From Cupriavidus necator (lineage in GTDB: Bacteria > Pseudomonadota > Gammaproteobacteria > Burkholderiales > Burkholderiaceae): 64,000 bases of DNA. Location of the stretch: positions 1-64,000 of the forward strand of contig NZ_SROX01000019.1 in NCBI RefSeq assembly GCF_013141915.1, in the 5' to 3' direction. This document shows, one piece after another, positions 1-7,405 of the stretch. The translations under genes were made by a program, and so were the position numbers. A model generated the notes under the pieces. It did no database searches, was not told the DNA's origin, and worked only from the letters and a program-made list of their open reading frames with translations. The stretch's first letter is position 1, and every line of letters starts with the position of its first letter.

Positions 1-310
1 TATGCAGAGCTTTCTTCGTTTCGTCAACCGTTTGCAGCAATCTTTTTTGCTGCCGTCAGCGCTGCAAACCTTGCTGCGCCAACCTCCCGGCCAACCCCGC
101 ATCCCTTGCTGCGCCTGCCTTGCAGGAGCCGCGTGGTGTTGCGAGGGGGCGAATAATAAGCGACCGCAACGCGGTTGGCAAGCGGTTTCTCGGAAACGCC
201 CGAAACGGCGCGGATGCGCCGCTTTCGGCTCCTCGGCCCTGACGCGCCAGGCTGCTTATAGAATGACCGTTCCGGCCCGCGGGGCCGTTCTTCGATGAGA
301 TGGGGGACGT
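1..310. other. left-edge stretch without a convincing gene
   Basis: No frame on either strand here shows features of a known family. What can be seen is an inverted repeat GCAGCAA-TCTTTT-TTGCTGC at 34-53, a 12-base direct repeat CCTTGCTGCGCC at 69-80 and 104-115, and an AT-richer TATAGAAT at 257-264 that could be a -10 element for the OsmC-like gene at 311. A minus-strand frame starting at ATG 102 runs off the left edge and would encode a short basic, cysteine-containing peptide, but it has no well-placed ribosome site and I do not call it. Confidence 0.4.
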
Positions 311-703
311 TTGATGACTATCCAAGCGACGTGGAAGCCAAGCCAGGGCAACAGCATCTGCCAGCTGACCAACGGCACTGCCGAGTGGCAAGCCGATCTC
401 GACGCTTCCGCCGGGGGCGACACCCGCTACCCCAATCCGCATGACTTGCTGGACTCGGCCCTGGCGGCCTGCACGACCCTTACCTTGCAGCTGTATGCCA
501 AACGCAAGGGCTACCCGGTCACCGACGTCCATGTCTCGGTCGGCCATCAGGAAGCCAACGGCACCTATACGATGCAACGCGAAGTGAAGGTCAGCGGCGA
601 CCTGTCGCCCCAAATCCTGGAAGACCTGCTGCGGGTCGCGAATCGTTGCCCGGTGCACAAGACCTTGTCCGGACAATTCTCGATCGAAACCTCGATGGCA
701 TGA
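311..703 (+). CDS. OsmC family protein
   Basis: A 130-residue OsmC/Ohr-superfamily protein. Members are small dimeric cytoplasmic proteins that reduce organic or fatty-acid hydroperoxides with a pair of cysteines. The N-terminal beta region leads to LLDSALAACTTLTL, with the first conserved Cys at residue 54, and the second Cys sits in ANRCPVHKTL near the C terminus, as the family requires. Length is normal. ATG 311 is chosen because GGGGGA lies about 7 bases upstream; the ATG at 314 is an equivalent alternative. It stands alone, followed by a Fur box and a terminator. This is the YhfA/OsmC-like branch rather than Ohr proper; the exact substrate cannot be read from the sequence. Two further members of the superfamily lie at 49.5 and 55.4 kb. 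Confidence 0.88.
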   Translation: MMTIQATWKPSQGNSICQLTNGTAEWQADLDASAGGDTRYPNPHDLLDSALAACTTLTLQLYAKRKGYPVTDVHVSVGHQEANGTYTMQREVKVSGDLSPQILEDLLRVANRCPVHKTLSGQFSIETSMA

Positions 704-739
704 CCTGGCGCAACCTTGGATGATTCAATGGTTTTCATC

Positions 740-763
740 GCAAATGATAATCGTTAGCATTTG
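740..763 (+). promoter_or_regulatory. Fur box overlapping a promoter
   Basis: GCAAATGATAATCGTTAGC followed by ATTTG matches the 19-base Fur consensus (GATAATGATAATCATTATC) at most positions, with the ATGATAAT core intact. A promoter can be drawn through it: TTTTCA at 732-737, 17-base spacer, TAGCAT at 755-760. Iron-loaded Fur would therefore block transcription starting near 767. The only thing downstream before a strong terminator is about 70 non-coding bases, so the likely target is the candidate small RNA rather than a protein gene. Confidence 0.65.
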
Positions 764-766
764 ACT

Positions 767-840
767 CTCAGGTTCTGACACCACCTGAGTCAGCAAATGG
801 GTTGGCCGGGCACGCTAGCGTGCCCGGCTTTTTTCTTTTG
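767..840 (+). ncRNA. candidate Fur-repressed small RNA
   Basis: Seen: a Fur-box promoter pointing right, then about 74 bases with no usable reading frame, then an intrinsic terminator. The first part can fold as CTCAGGT...ACCTGAG (about 766-788), the middle is single-stranded (GTCAGCAAATGGG), and the end is the GC-rich terminator with its T-run. Promoter, short unstructured middle and terminator are the layout of iron-sparing small RNAs such as RyhB, PrrF and the Burkholderia BrrF. Those are functional analogues; I cannot claim sequence homology. It would be made under iron starvation. No experimental support is visible, so this remains an inference. Confidence 0.45.
805..840 (+). terminator. 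intrinsic terminator
   Basis: GCCGGGCACG-CTAG-CGTGCCCGGC is a near-perfect GC-rich hairpin (805-828) followed by TTTTTTCTTTT. It is about 100 bases beyond the OsmC-like gene and about 40 beyond the Fur-box promoter start site, so it can end either transcript. Confidence 0.85.
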
Positions 841-1120
841 CGGCATGGCTGGCGCGCGCACCGCGCGCGCCACGGGCCCTGTCATGGTCCTGACCACGAG
901 GCCGGATACGTTAATGATGTCGTCGATGGATTGGCGGCGCGATCCGACCCGTTAGAGCGAACGCGCACCATGCGGTGTGTTGGCTGGCCCACCAAGGTTG
1001 GCGGCGGGAAGCGGTCAAAACGACGGTGGCGGCTTTCTCTGCCATGCCGCGCCGGCTTACCATGGACGGAAAGCAGAACAATAAAAAACGCTTACATGAC
1101 GAAGCGAGCGGGGGGATGCC

Positions 1121-1942
1121 TTGACCAACTTCATTGAAGCCTATTGCGCCCAGATACGGCTTGCGGGCGCAAGCGGCGTGATTGCGAAACCCGTCGTGGT
1201 GGGACAGGACAGCACCTACGCCATGCATTACGTACCCTGCGAATACCTGAATACGCAGGCAGCGCTGGTGCTGGTCAGCACCACGCCAGGTCATGCCCAT
1301 GTGCGGCTGGCCGCTGCAGTAACCGAGGAACTGTTGCGCACCCATGCGCCGGGCCGCGTGGTCCAGCGCGAGAACAAGCGGCGCGTCGAACTGGGCGGCA
1401 AGCTGGTGCGGCCCAACCTGATCCGCATGCTTGACCACTTCCGCGTGCCCGAGCTGGTCGGACTGCCGCATGCCGCCGCGTTGTGGAACGACGGCTTCGA
1501 GCGCCTGCAGCCGCTTGCCCTGTTGCCGCACGCCACCACGCGGCGGGGGCTGGCCTTCGACGGCCCGCTGGAAGAACTGCAGGACGCGCCGATGCTGCGC
1601 GAAATCTTCGAGACCCAGTTCCTCGGTGCCGTGCAACAGATGCGCACCGACGCGCTGTACCTCGCACTGGGCCGCACCGCCTGGGCCGGGCTGCAGCATG
1701 CGGTCACGCGCAGGTTGCTGGCACGCCGCCAAGTGCTGGGGATGATGCCAGTGCCGGCGCGTGCCGGCAGCATGGTGCGCTACTTCCTGCGAGAAATTGC
1801 GGCCAGCGCCTTGTCGGCCAAGGATCCGGTGCGGCATCGCGTGGACTGGCTCGATGCGGCGCACGCCGAACTGGAAGCGAACGTCCGGAAACTGCGTGCC
1901 TCCATACGACCGGATCCGCACCCCGCTTACCTGATCGCGTAA
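1121..1942 (+). CDS. conserved hypothetical protein
   Basis: A 273-residue soluble protein I do not recognise with confidence. There is no signal peptide or membrane helix. It begins with a TTG at 1121, chosen because GGGGGG lies 6-11 bases upstream and no ATG in frame is better placed. An early segment STTPGHAHVRLAA after a beta-strand-like ALVLV resembles the ITPG/TPGxxQ segment of a loosely described group of uracil-DNA-glycosylase-fold proteins, followed by KLVRPNLIRMLDHFRVPEL, but I would not assign an activity on that. Codon use is like its neighbours. It is monocistronic, with a terminator 118 bases downstream. Confidence 0.65.
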   Translation: MTNFIEAYCAQIRLAGASGVIAKPVVVGQDSTYAMHYVPCEYLNTQAALVLVSTTPGHAHVRLAAAVTEELLRTHAPGRVVQRENKRRVELGGKLVRPNLIRMLDHFRVPELVGLPHAAALWNDGFERLQPLALLPHATTRRGLAFDGPLEELQDAPMLREIFETQFLGAVQQMRTDALYLALGRTAWAGLQHAVTRRLLARRQVLGMMPVPARAGSMVRYFLREIAASALSAKDPVRHRVDWLDAAHAELEANVRKLRASIRPDPHPAYLIA

Positions 1943-2028
1943 GCGGACGCTCGCCTGGCAAGTTGTGATCGATAGACCCCACGGAAGTAGGGTCTTGGGT
2001 CAGCGCTTTGCGCCGATAAAGTCTCCTG

Positions 2029-2087
2029 AGGAAATTGACACTCCTCGCATTCCCGATTAGCGGCCCCTTGCGGGCCGCGATTTTTTT
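2029..2087 (+). ncRNA. candidate small RNA, copy 1 of 2
   Basis: A promoter-like pair TTGGGT (1995-2000), 16-base spacer, TAAAGT (2017-2022) points at a short transcript ending in the terminator at 2060-2087. The transcript contains AATTGAC (2033-2039) and CGCATTCCCGA (2046-2056). The same two blocks, in the same order and also ending in a hairpin plus T-run, occur at 63061-63120. No peptide of note is encoded. It could alternatively be the 3' end of the 1121-1942 message; the second copy, which does not follow a same-strand gene, argues for an independent element. Confidence 0.35.
2060..2087 (+). terminator. intrinsic terminator
   Basis: Hairpin GCGGCCC-CTTGC-GGGCCGC (2060-2078) followed after two bases by seven T. 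It ends rightward transcription from the 1121-1942 gene and/or the candidate small RNA just upstream. Confidence 0.85.
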
Positions 2088-2183
2088 GGTACACCGGCAG
2101 GATGACCCATGTAAGCCGGCTGTCATTGCCGTCGGGCACATGGTTTGCATTCGGTCCAACCGTGTGTTTTCCGCAGAGCCGCC

Positions 2184-2933
2184 ATGACGACCCCTGTTGT
2201 TTCGCAACTTGCCGTGTGTGCCATCTTGCTGCTTGCCTCGCTGCCTGCGCCCGCGCAAAGCGGCAAGCCCGGACTGGCCGTTTCGCAGCACCAGCCGGGC
2301 GGCGCGCTGCCGACGGGCTGGAAAAATTTACCGGTCGCCGAAGGCAAGGCCCGGACCGAGTATCAACTGGTGACGGACGGCGGCACCACGGTTCTGCAGG
2401 CGCAAGCTAACCGCTCCGCGTCGGCGCTGATGCACGAGGGCAACGTGGACCTTTCCCGAACCCCCGTGGTGGCCTGGCGCTGGAAGGCGGACGGCGCGGT
2501 ACCGGGGGCCGACAACCGCGACGGCGCGCGCGAGGATGCGCCGGCGCGGCTGGTGTTTTTCTTCGACGGCGACAAGAGCAAGCTGTCGCTCGGCGACCGC
2601 GCCGCAATGCAGCTGGCGAGGACCGTGGCGGGCGAGGAACTGCCCTATGCCACGCTGATGTATGTGTGGTCGACCAGTGCCGAGGCGGGCAGCGTCATCC
2701 CGAATCCGCATACCGGCCGCGTGCAGATGATCGTGGTGTCGGGCGCCGGCGATGCCGGCAAATGGCAGACCCTGCGGCGCAATCTGGCACGGGACTATGA
2801 ACGCGTATTCCACGAGCCGCCCGGGCCCCTCAGGGCCTACGGCATCATGACCGATACCGACAATACCCAGGCCGCCGCCCGCGCCTGGTATGGCGACATC
2901 CGCTTCCTGCCGGGCAACGCGGCGAAAGATTAA
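2184..2933 (+). CDS. DUF3047 exported protein
   Basis: About 249 residues with a Sec signal peptide (TTPVVSQLAVCAILLLASLPAPAQS) and a mature part typical of DUF3047: GWKNLPV, then a W-x-W-K core (VVAWRWKADG), an acidic DNRDGAREDAPARLVFFFDG stretch and ATLMYVWS. The family is periplasmic and of unknown function, with a jelly-roll-like predicted fold. ATG 2184 is preferred over an upstream TTG at 2145 because it puts the signal peptide at the N terminus; GCAGAGC just upstream is a weak ribosome site. Its end overlaps the convergent lipoate-ligase gene by four bases, so neither has room for a terminator. Function unknown. Confidence 0.75.
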   Translation: MTTPVVSQLAVCAILLLASLPAPAQSGKPGLAVSQHQPGGALPTGWKNLPVAEGKARTEYQLVTDGGTTVLQAQANRSASALMHEGNVDLSRTPVVAWRWKADGAVPGADNRDGAREDAPARLVFFFDGDKSKLSLGDRAAMQLARTVAGEELPYATLMYVWSTSAEAGSVIPNPHTGRVQMIVVSGAGDAGKWQTLRRNLARDYERVFHEPPGPLRAYGIMTDTDNTQAAARAWYGDIRFLPGNAAKD

Positions 2934-3733
2934 GCCGGGGCGGGATGCTGTCCCAGGCTCGATCGCAGCGCGGCCGAGACCTCGGCCATCAGCGCGGCGC
3001 CGTCCTTCGCTGCGGGCGTGCCAGCCAGGAGCGCTTCGCGCACGCTGACGACCTTATCCGCGTCATAACGCCGCTCGCTGCCAATCGCTGCCTCGAAGGC
3101 ATTGGCGCGCGCATTGATCTGCCCGGGGTCGGCGCTGACCAGCAGCACGGCATGGGCGAGCACCAGGTGGCGCTGGCCGTCGGCGGCCTGCACGGCGGCA
3201 GGCGCACGCCGCCAGTACTGCGCCGTGCCGGCGATCTTGCGTGCGCCCGCGGGCGGACCCCAGGCGAGGTTATAGCGCCCGTCGCAGAAGGAGCCGGCCA
3301 CCGCCTGCCAGTGGGTCTCGATGCCGAGCGTGCGCAGGCCTTCGCCAAGCACCGCGCACAGGTGCAGGTAGACCGCGTCGCTGAGCGCGCCGGGCGGCCT
3401 TCCCACGGGGTAAGCCAGGCTCAGGTTGAGGATGCCAGGCCCTTGCGGAACCAGCCCGCCGCCGGACATGCGCAGGAACACGGGGCACCCGTTCCGGGCG
3501 AATTCCGCGCGCGCGGTCTCCAGTCCGGCGTGGCGCAGGTAGGTGCGCGGCACCACCAGCGACAGGGGTGCCTCCCACAGCCGCGCCACCTGCCGGCCCT
3601 GCGCCGCGAGTTCGAGCAGCGCCAGCTCTTCCTGCAGCGGATCGCTGTCCGGGCAGTCCGCGGCAACGGCTTCGACCAATTCAAACGGCATCGGATCACA
3701 GGCCCGCAAGTGGCAATGGGCCGAGTCTAGCAA
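2930..3733 (-). CDS. lipoate-protein ligase A family protein
   Basis: Biotin/lipoyl-ligase-fold protein of the LplA/LipM type, about 267 residues. The pattern LLDSAHC...DPLQEELALLELAAQG near the start, then LVVPRT and the glycine-rich FLRMSGGGLVPQGPGILNLSLAYP, matches the lipoate-binding R-x-(S/T)-G-G-x-(V/A) loop; a later KIAGTAQ matches the K-(I/V)-x-G-x-A lysine motif that binds the adenylate. It would attach scavenged lipoate or octanoate to AcoC. TTG 3733 is chosen because the family begins with the LLDS segment; ATG 3691 is the alternative but would remove it. It is the last gene of the aco operon, two bases after the AhpD-like gene, which implies translational coupling. Exact substrate is inferred from position. 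Confidence 0.75.
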   Translation of the reverse strand: MLDSAHCHLRACDPMPFELVEAVAADCPDSDPLQEELALLELAAQGRQVARLWEAPLSLVVPRTYLRHAGLETARAEFARNGCPVFLRMSGGGLVPQGPGILNLSLAYPVGRPPGALSDAVYLHLCAVLGEGLRTLGIETHWQAVAGSFCDGRYNLAWGPPAGARKIAGTAQYWRRAPAAVQAADGQRHLVLAHAVLLVSADPGQINARANAFEAAIGSERRYDADKVVSVREALLAGTPAAKDGAALMAEVSAALRSSLGQHPAPA

Positions 3734-3735
3734 CC

Positions 3736-4077
3736 CTAGGCATTGAGCGCATCGAAATACGCCAGCGCGCGGGCGGCGTACATGGCGCCGGGTCCGCCAC
3801 CCATTTCGATATTGATGGCCAGCATTTCGGTCATCTGCTCGCGGGTCGCGCCATGGCGCAGTGCCTGGCTGGTATGGAACAGCACGCAGTCGTCGCACCC
3901 TTTCTGCACGGCCAGGGCGACTGCCACCAGTTCCTTGACAGCGGCCGGCAGGCTGCCCTGCTGCATGGCGGCTTTCATTACGCCCTGGAAGGCGCTCATC
4001 GCGGCCGGCTGGGCCTGGCCGAGCGCGCCGAATTGCTTGTTGATCTCCGCCAGGCGGAGCTTCAGGTCTGAGGTCAT
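3736..4077 (-). CDS. carboxymuconolactone decarboxylase/AhpD-like protein
   Basis: A 113-residue alpha-helical CMD-family protein with the redox motif KGCDDCVLFHTSQALRHGAT, that is C-x-x-C followed by His four residues on, as in AhpD. AhpD passes electrons from lipoylated E2 proteins to peroxiredoxin. That makes its place directly downstream of acoC, whose product carries lipoate, suggestive of a role in reducing or protecting the lipoyl group. Start ATG 4077 has AGGA about 12 bases upstream. 73 bases separate it from acoC, with no clear terminator, so it is probably part of the aco operon. The role is inference from family and context. Confidence 0.82.
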   Translation of the reverse strand: MTSDLKLRLAEINKQFGALGQAQPAAMSAFQGVMKAAMQQGSLPAAVKELVAVALAVQKGCDDCVLFHTSQALRHGATREQMTEMLAINIEMGGGPGAMYAARALAYFDALNA

Positions 4078-4150
4078 AAAGGTTGTCCTGTGGTCACAAG
4101 GGCGAAGCCAGCCCCGGGCGGGCACACGGTGGCGCCTGCCCGGGGGCAGA

Positions 4151-5266
4151 TCAGCCGGCCAAGTGGGCCTTCAGCAAGGCATTGAAGTCATTGGCCTTCT
4201 CCATCTGGCTCATGTGGCCGGCGTCGGGGAAGACCTTGACGGTGGCACCCGGCGGCGCGGCTTCGGCATGTTCGGCGGGGATGATGCGATCCTGTCCGCC
4301 CCACACCACCAGCACGCGCTTGCCGCTGTCGGCCAGGCGCTGGCCCGGTTGCTCGCTCTGCCGGCCGCCGCCGAACAGGCCCTGGCCCAGCGCGGTCAGC
4401 GCCTCGGGCACGCCATCGAGCCGCTTGTAGCGCAGCAGGTCGTCCAGCATCTGCCGGCTCACCAGCCCGGGGTCGGCAAACAGCAGTTCGACCACGGGCT
4501 TGAGCTCGCGCCGCGACTGCGCACTGACGAAGCCATCGGTATAGCCGCTGTTGACCGCCTCGCCGAAACCCACCGGCGACACCAGCGCCACCGACAGCAC
4601 CCGCTGCGGCACATCCACCGCCAGTTGCGCGGCCACGCCGCCGCCCATCGAATGGCCGACCACATGGGCCGCGTCGACCCCGATCTCGTCCATGAAGCGC
4701 GCTACAAAACCGGCCATCTGCGCCAGCGTCGCGCCCGCGAGCCGCGGCGACGACTGTCCGTGGCCGGGCAGGTCAAGCGCCACCACGGTGTACGCGTCGG
4801 CCAGGGGATCGAGGTTGAACAGCCAGTTGTCCAGGTCACCGCCAAATCCGTGGATGAAGAGCACGGTCTGGGCGCCGTCGCCCTTGCGGGCATAGCGGAC
4901 CCGGATGCCGTCGACCTCGGCGAACTGGTACGCGGCGGCGGCGTCCTCGTCGCCGCCGTCGTCCGCCGGCGTTTCATAAGCCGCGACATAGTCATCGATC
5001 TGCGCATCGCTCACCTCCGCGGGGGCCAGTACGCCAAGCAGCGCCTTGACCGGCAGCACGTCGCCGGCCTGCGCCACCTTGCGGCGCAGCGTGCCCGCGT
5101 CGGGCGCCTCCACCGCATTGGCGATCTTGTCGGTTTCCACATCAAGGATCGGCATGCCCACGGTGATCTCGGTGCCTTCGTCGACCAGCCAGGCATTGAC
5201 GGTGCCTTCCTTCATCGACAGGCCCCATTTGGGCATCACGATCGGGGTAATTGCAGGCGTAGACAT
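4151..5266 (-). CDS. acoC: acetoin dehydrogenase E2 component (AcoC)
   Basis: Dihydrolipoamide acetyltransferase subunit of the acetoin cleaving complex: takes the acetyl group from E1 (AcoAB) and gives it to CoA. 371 residues. Lipoyl domain at about 5-80 with lipoyl lysine K47 in VETDKIAN; short acidic linker at about 97-112; then a C-terminal alpha/beta-hydrolase fold with GHSMGGG (Ser206), D326 in WGGQDRI and H351 in DAGHMSQ. There is no classical E2 catalytic domain with an HxxxDG motif, which agrees with the small AcoC described for R. eutropha. ATG 5266 has GGGAGG upstream and overlaps the acoB stop by one base (TGATG), so the two are translationally coupled. Confidence 0.93.
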   Translation of the reverse strand: MSTPAITPIVMPKWGLSMKEGTVNAWLVDEGTEITVGMPILDVETDKIANAVEAPDAGTLRRKVAQAGDVLPVKALLGVLAPAEVSDAQIDDYVAAYETPADDGGDEDAAAAYQFAEVDGIRVRYARKGDGAQTVLFIHGFGGDLDNWLFNLDPLADAYTVVALDLPGHGQSSPRLAGATLAQMAGFVARFMDEIGVDAAHVVGHSMGGGVAAQLAVDVPQRVLSVALVSPVGFGEAVNSGYTDGFVSAQSRRELKPVVELLFADPGLVSRQMLDDLLRYKRLDGVPEALTALGQGLFGGGRQSEQPGQRLADSGKRVLVVWGGQDRIIPAEHAEAAPPGATVKVFPDAGHMSQMEKANDFNALLKAHLAG

Positions 5267-6282
5267 CAGTGCTTGCCTCCCTTCACGGTCTTGCGCGCGG
5301 CGTTGGCGATGTGCGCGGCGCTCGGGATATACAGGTCTTCCAGCGTGGGCGAGAACGGCACCGGCGTATGCGGCGGGCACACCATCTCGATGCCGGCCTT
5401 GAGCGCGCCGAAGGCCTGCTGCACGACCTGGGCGGAGATATCGGTGGCGATATTGCAGCGCGGGCTGGCTTCATCCACCACCACCAGCCGGCCGGTGTTC
5501 TCGACCGACTCCAGCACCGTGTCCATGTCCAGCGGCGACAGCGTGCGCAGGTCGACGATCTCGGCCTCGATCCCTTCCTTCGCCAGCGTTGCCGCCGCTT
5601 CCAGCGCGCGATGCACCATCAGCCCGTAGGTGACGATCGACACGTCCTTGCCGTCGCGCACGATATTGGCCTCGCCGAACGGGATGGCATAGGCGCCTTC
5701 CGGGACGTCCCCTTCCAGGCCATAGAGGTTCTTGTGCTCGCAGAAGATCACCGGGTCGTTGTCGCGGATCGCCTGGATCAGCAGGCCCTTGGTGTCGTAC
5801 GGCGTGGACGGGCACACCACCTTCAGGCCGGGGATATGCGTGAACAGCGGCGTCAGCATCTGGCTGTGCTGCGCGGCGGCGCGAAAGCCCGCGCCCACCA
5901 TGGCGCGGATCACCACCGGGGTCTCGGCCTTGCCGCCGAACATGTAGCGGAACTTGGCGGCCTGGTTGAAGATCTGGTCGAAGCAAACGCCCATGAAGTC
6001 GATAAACATCAGTTCGGCGATCGGGCGCATGCCGCACGCCGCGGCGCCGATGGCGGCGCCCACATAGGCGGACTCGGACAGCGGCGTGTCCAGCAGCCGG
6101 TCGCCGTGCTTGGCGTACAGGCCCTTGGTCACGCCCAGCACGCCGCCCCAGGCGTCCTTCTCGCCGTCCGCGCCGGCGCCGCCGACGATGTCTTCGCCCA
6201 GCATGATGACGCTGGGGTCGCGGGTCATTTCCTGGTCGATCGCCTCGTTGATCGCCAGCTTGATGCTCAGTTTGCGAGCCAT
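5266..6282 (-). CDS. acoB: acetoin dehydrogenase E1 beta subunit (AcoB)
   Basis: 338-residue beta chain of the thiamin-diphosphate-dependent acetoin:acceptor enzyme. Together with AcoA it splits acetoin to acetaldehyde and an enzyme-bound acetyl group. The sequence has the transketolase-like pyrimidine domain (LGEDIVGGAGADG..., IGAAACGMRPIAELMFIDF) and a C-terminal domain (DVSIVTYGLMV, EIVDLRTLSPLD, VVVDEASPR) typical of 2-oxoacid dehydrogenase E1 beta. ATG 6282 follows GGAGACAG, the same ribosome-site sequence used before acoA, acoX and acoR. It lies 35 bases after acoA and overlaps acoC by one base. Assignment is firm from the gene set. Confidence 0.95.
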   Translation of the reverse strand: MARKLSIKLAINEAIDQEMTRDPSVIMLGEDIVGGAGADGEKDAWGGVLGVTKGLYAKHGDRLLDTPLSESAYVGAAIGAAACGMRPIAELMFIDFMGVCFDQIFNQAAKFRYMFGGKAETPVVIRAMVGAGFRAAAQHSQMLTPLFTHIPGLKVVCPSTPYDTKGLLIQAIRDNDPVIFCEHKNLYGLEGDVPEGAYAIPFGEANIVRDGKDVSIVTYGLMVHRALEAAATLAKEGIEAEIVDLRTLSPLDMDTVLESVENTGRLVVVDEASPRCNIATDISAQVVQQAFGALKAGIEMVCPPHTPVPFSPTLEDLYIPSAAHIANAARKTVKGGKH

Positions 6283-6317
6283 GTCTGTCTCCTGTGGATT
6301 CGGTTGCGCGTGACGGA

Positions 6318-7331
6318 TCAGTAGCTGACGTAGACGTCGGTCAGCAGGTCTTCAGGTCCCGGCTGCGGTGCGGCCTTGGCTTCCTGCACGGCGTGCTCGA
6401 TCAGCGCGGCGACTTCGCGGTCGATCGCGTCCAGTTCTTCGCGCGCGACCACGCCGGCTTGCGTCACGGTGCGGCCGAACAGCTTCAAGCAGTCCTTGTT
6501 GGCGCGGATATCGTCGAGTTCGCCGGCGGCGCGGTAGGTCTGCGCATCGCCTTCGAAGTGGCCATAAAAGCGGACCATCTTGCATTCCAGCAGCGACGGC
6601 CCGCCGCCCTCGCGCGCGCGGCGGATGACTTCGCCGGCCGCTTCATGGACCGCGAAGAAGTCGGTGCCGTCCACGGTCACGCCCGGGATGCCGAAGCCGG
6701 CGGCGCGGTCGACGTAGCTGTCCACCGCGGTGCCATAGTCGCGCGAGGTCGACTCGGCGTAGCCGTTGTTCTCGATGACGAAGATCACCGGCAGGTTCCA
6801 TACCGCCGCCAGGTTCAGGCTTTCCAGGAAGGTGCCCTGGTTGGACGCGCCGTCGCCGCAGAAGGTAATGCCGACCTCGCCCTTGCCGCGGAACTTGGCC
6901 GCCAGCGCGGCGCCGCAGATCAGCGGCGCGCCCGCGCCCAGGATGCCGTTGGCGCCCATCATGCCCTTGGACAGGTCGGCGATATGCATCGAGCCGCCCT
7001 TGCCGTTGCACGAGCCGCCCTTCTTGCCGTAGATCTCCTTCATCATCGCCACCGGGTCGACGCCCTTGGCAATGCAGTGGCCATGGCCGCGGTGCGTGCT
7101 GGCGATGCGGTCGCCATCGTGCAGATGGTGCAGGATGCCGACGCCCGCGGCTTCCTCGCCCGCGTACAGGTGAACGAAGCCGGGGATGTCGCCGCGCGCG
7201 AAGTCCACGTGCAGGCGCTCCTCGAAATCGCGGATGGTGCGCATCCGGCGGTACACCGTCAGCAGCGTCTCCTTGTCGAGCGGCAGCGCGCCACGTGGTT
7301 GCGCGGGATCTTGCGAGGCTCTGGCTGTCAT
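6318..7331 (-). CDS. acoA: acetoin dehydrogenase E1 alpha subunit (AcoA)
   Basis: 337-residue alpha chain of the acetoin-cleaving E1 enzyme. The thiamin-diphosphate motif runs from GDG (159-161) to NN (188-189) in FVIENNGYA, followed by the loop YAESTSRDY near the serine that is phosphorylated in mitochondrial pyruvate dehydrogenase. The N-terminal HLYAGEEAAGVGI and HRGHGHCIAKG segments are characteristic of E1 alpha. The start at ATG 7331 is fixed by GGAGACAGAC just upstream and by the family's normal length. It sits 74 bases after acoX in the sigma-54-controlled acoXABC operon. Confidence 0.95.
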   Translation of the reverse strand: MTARASQDPAQPRGALPLDKETLLTVYRRMRTIRDFEERLHVDFARGDIPGFVHLYAGEEAAGVGILHHLHDGDRIASTHRGHGHCIAKGVDPVAMMKEIYGKKGGSCNGKGGSMHIADLSKGMMGANGILGAGAPLICGAALAAKFRGKGEVGITFCGDGASNQGTFLESLNLAAVWNLPVIFVIENNGYAESTSRDYGTAVDSYVDRAAGFGIPGVTVDGTDFFAVHEAAGEVIRRAREGGGPSLLECKMVRFYGHFEGDAQTYRAAGELDDIRANKDCLKLFGRTVTQAGVVAREELDAIDREVAALIEHAVQEAKAAPQPGPEDLLTDVYVSY

Positions 7332-7405
7332 GTCTGTCTCCTTCGTTTTCAGGTGTTGCACTTCAAGAAAAGCGGGGCGTGTTGCGGGCCGCGGCCCGCG
7401 CGTGA

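Noticed and set aside
1..102. possible basic Cys-containing gene leaving the left edge on the minus strand
   Set aside because: Only about 34 codons are visible, AAGGG directly abuts the ATG with no spacing, and no relative is recognised.
3743..5629. 628-residue plus-strand frame opposite acoC and acoB
   Set aside because: Antisense to genes with clear catalytic motifs and a one-base stop/start overlap; its own sequence is rich in His, Arg and Gln with no domain, the usual signature of a high-GC shadow frame.
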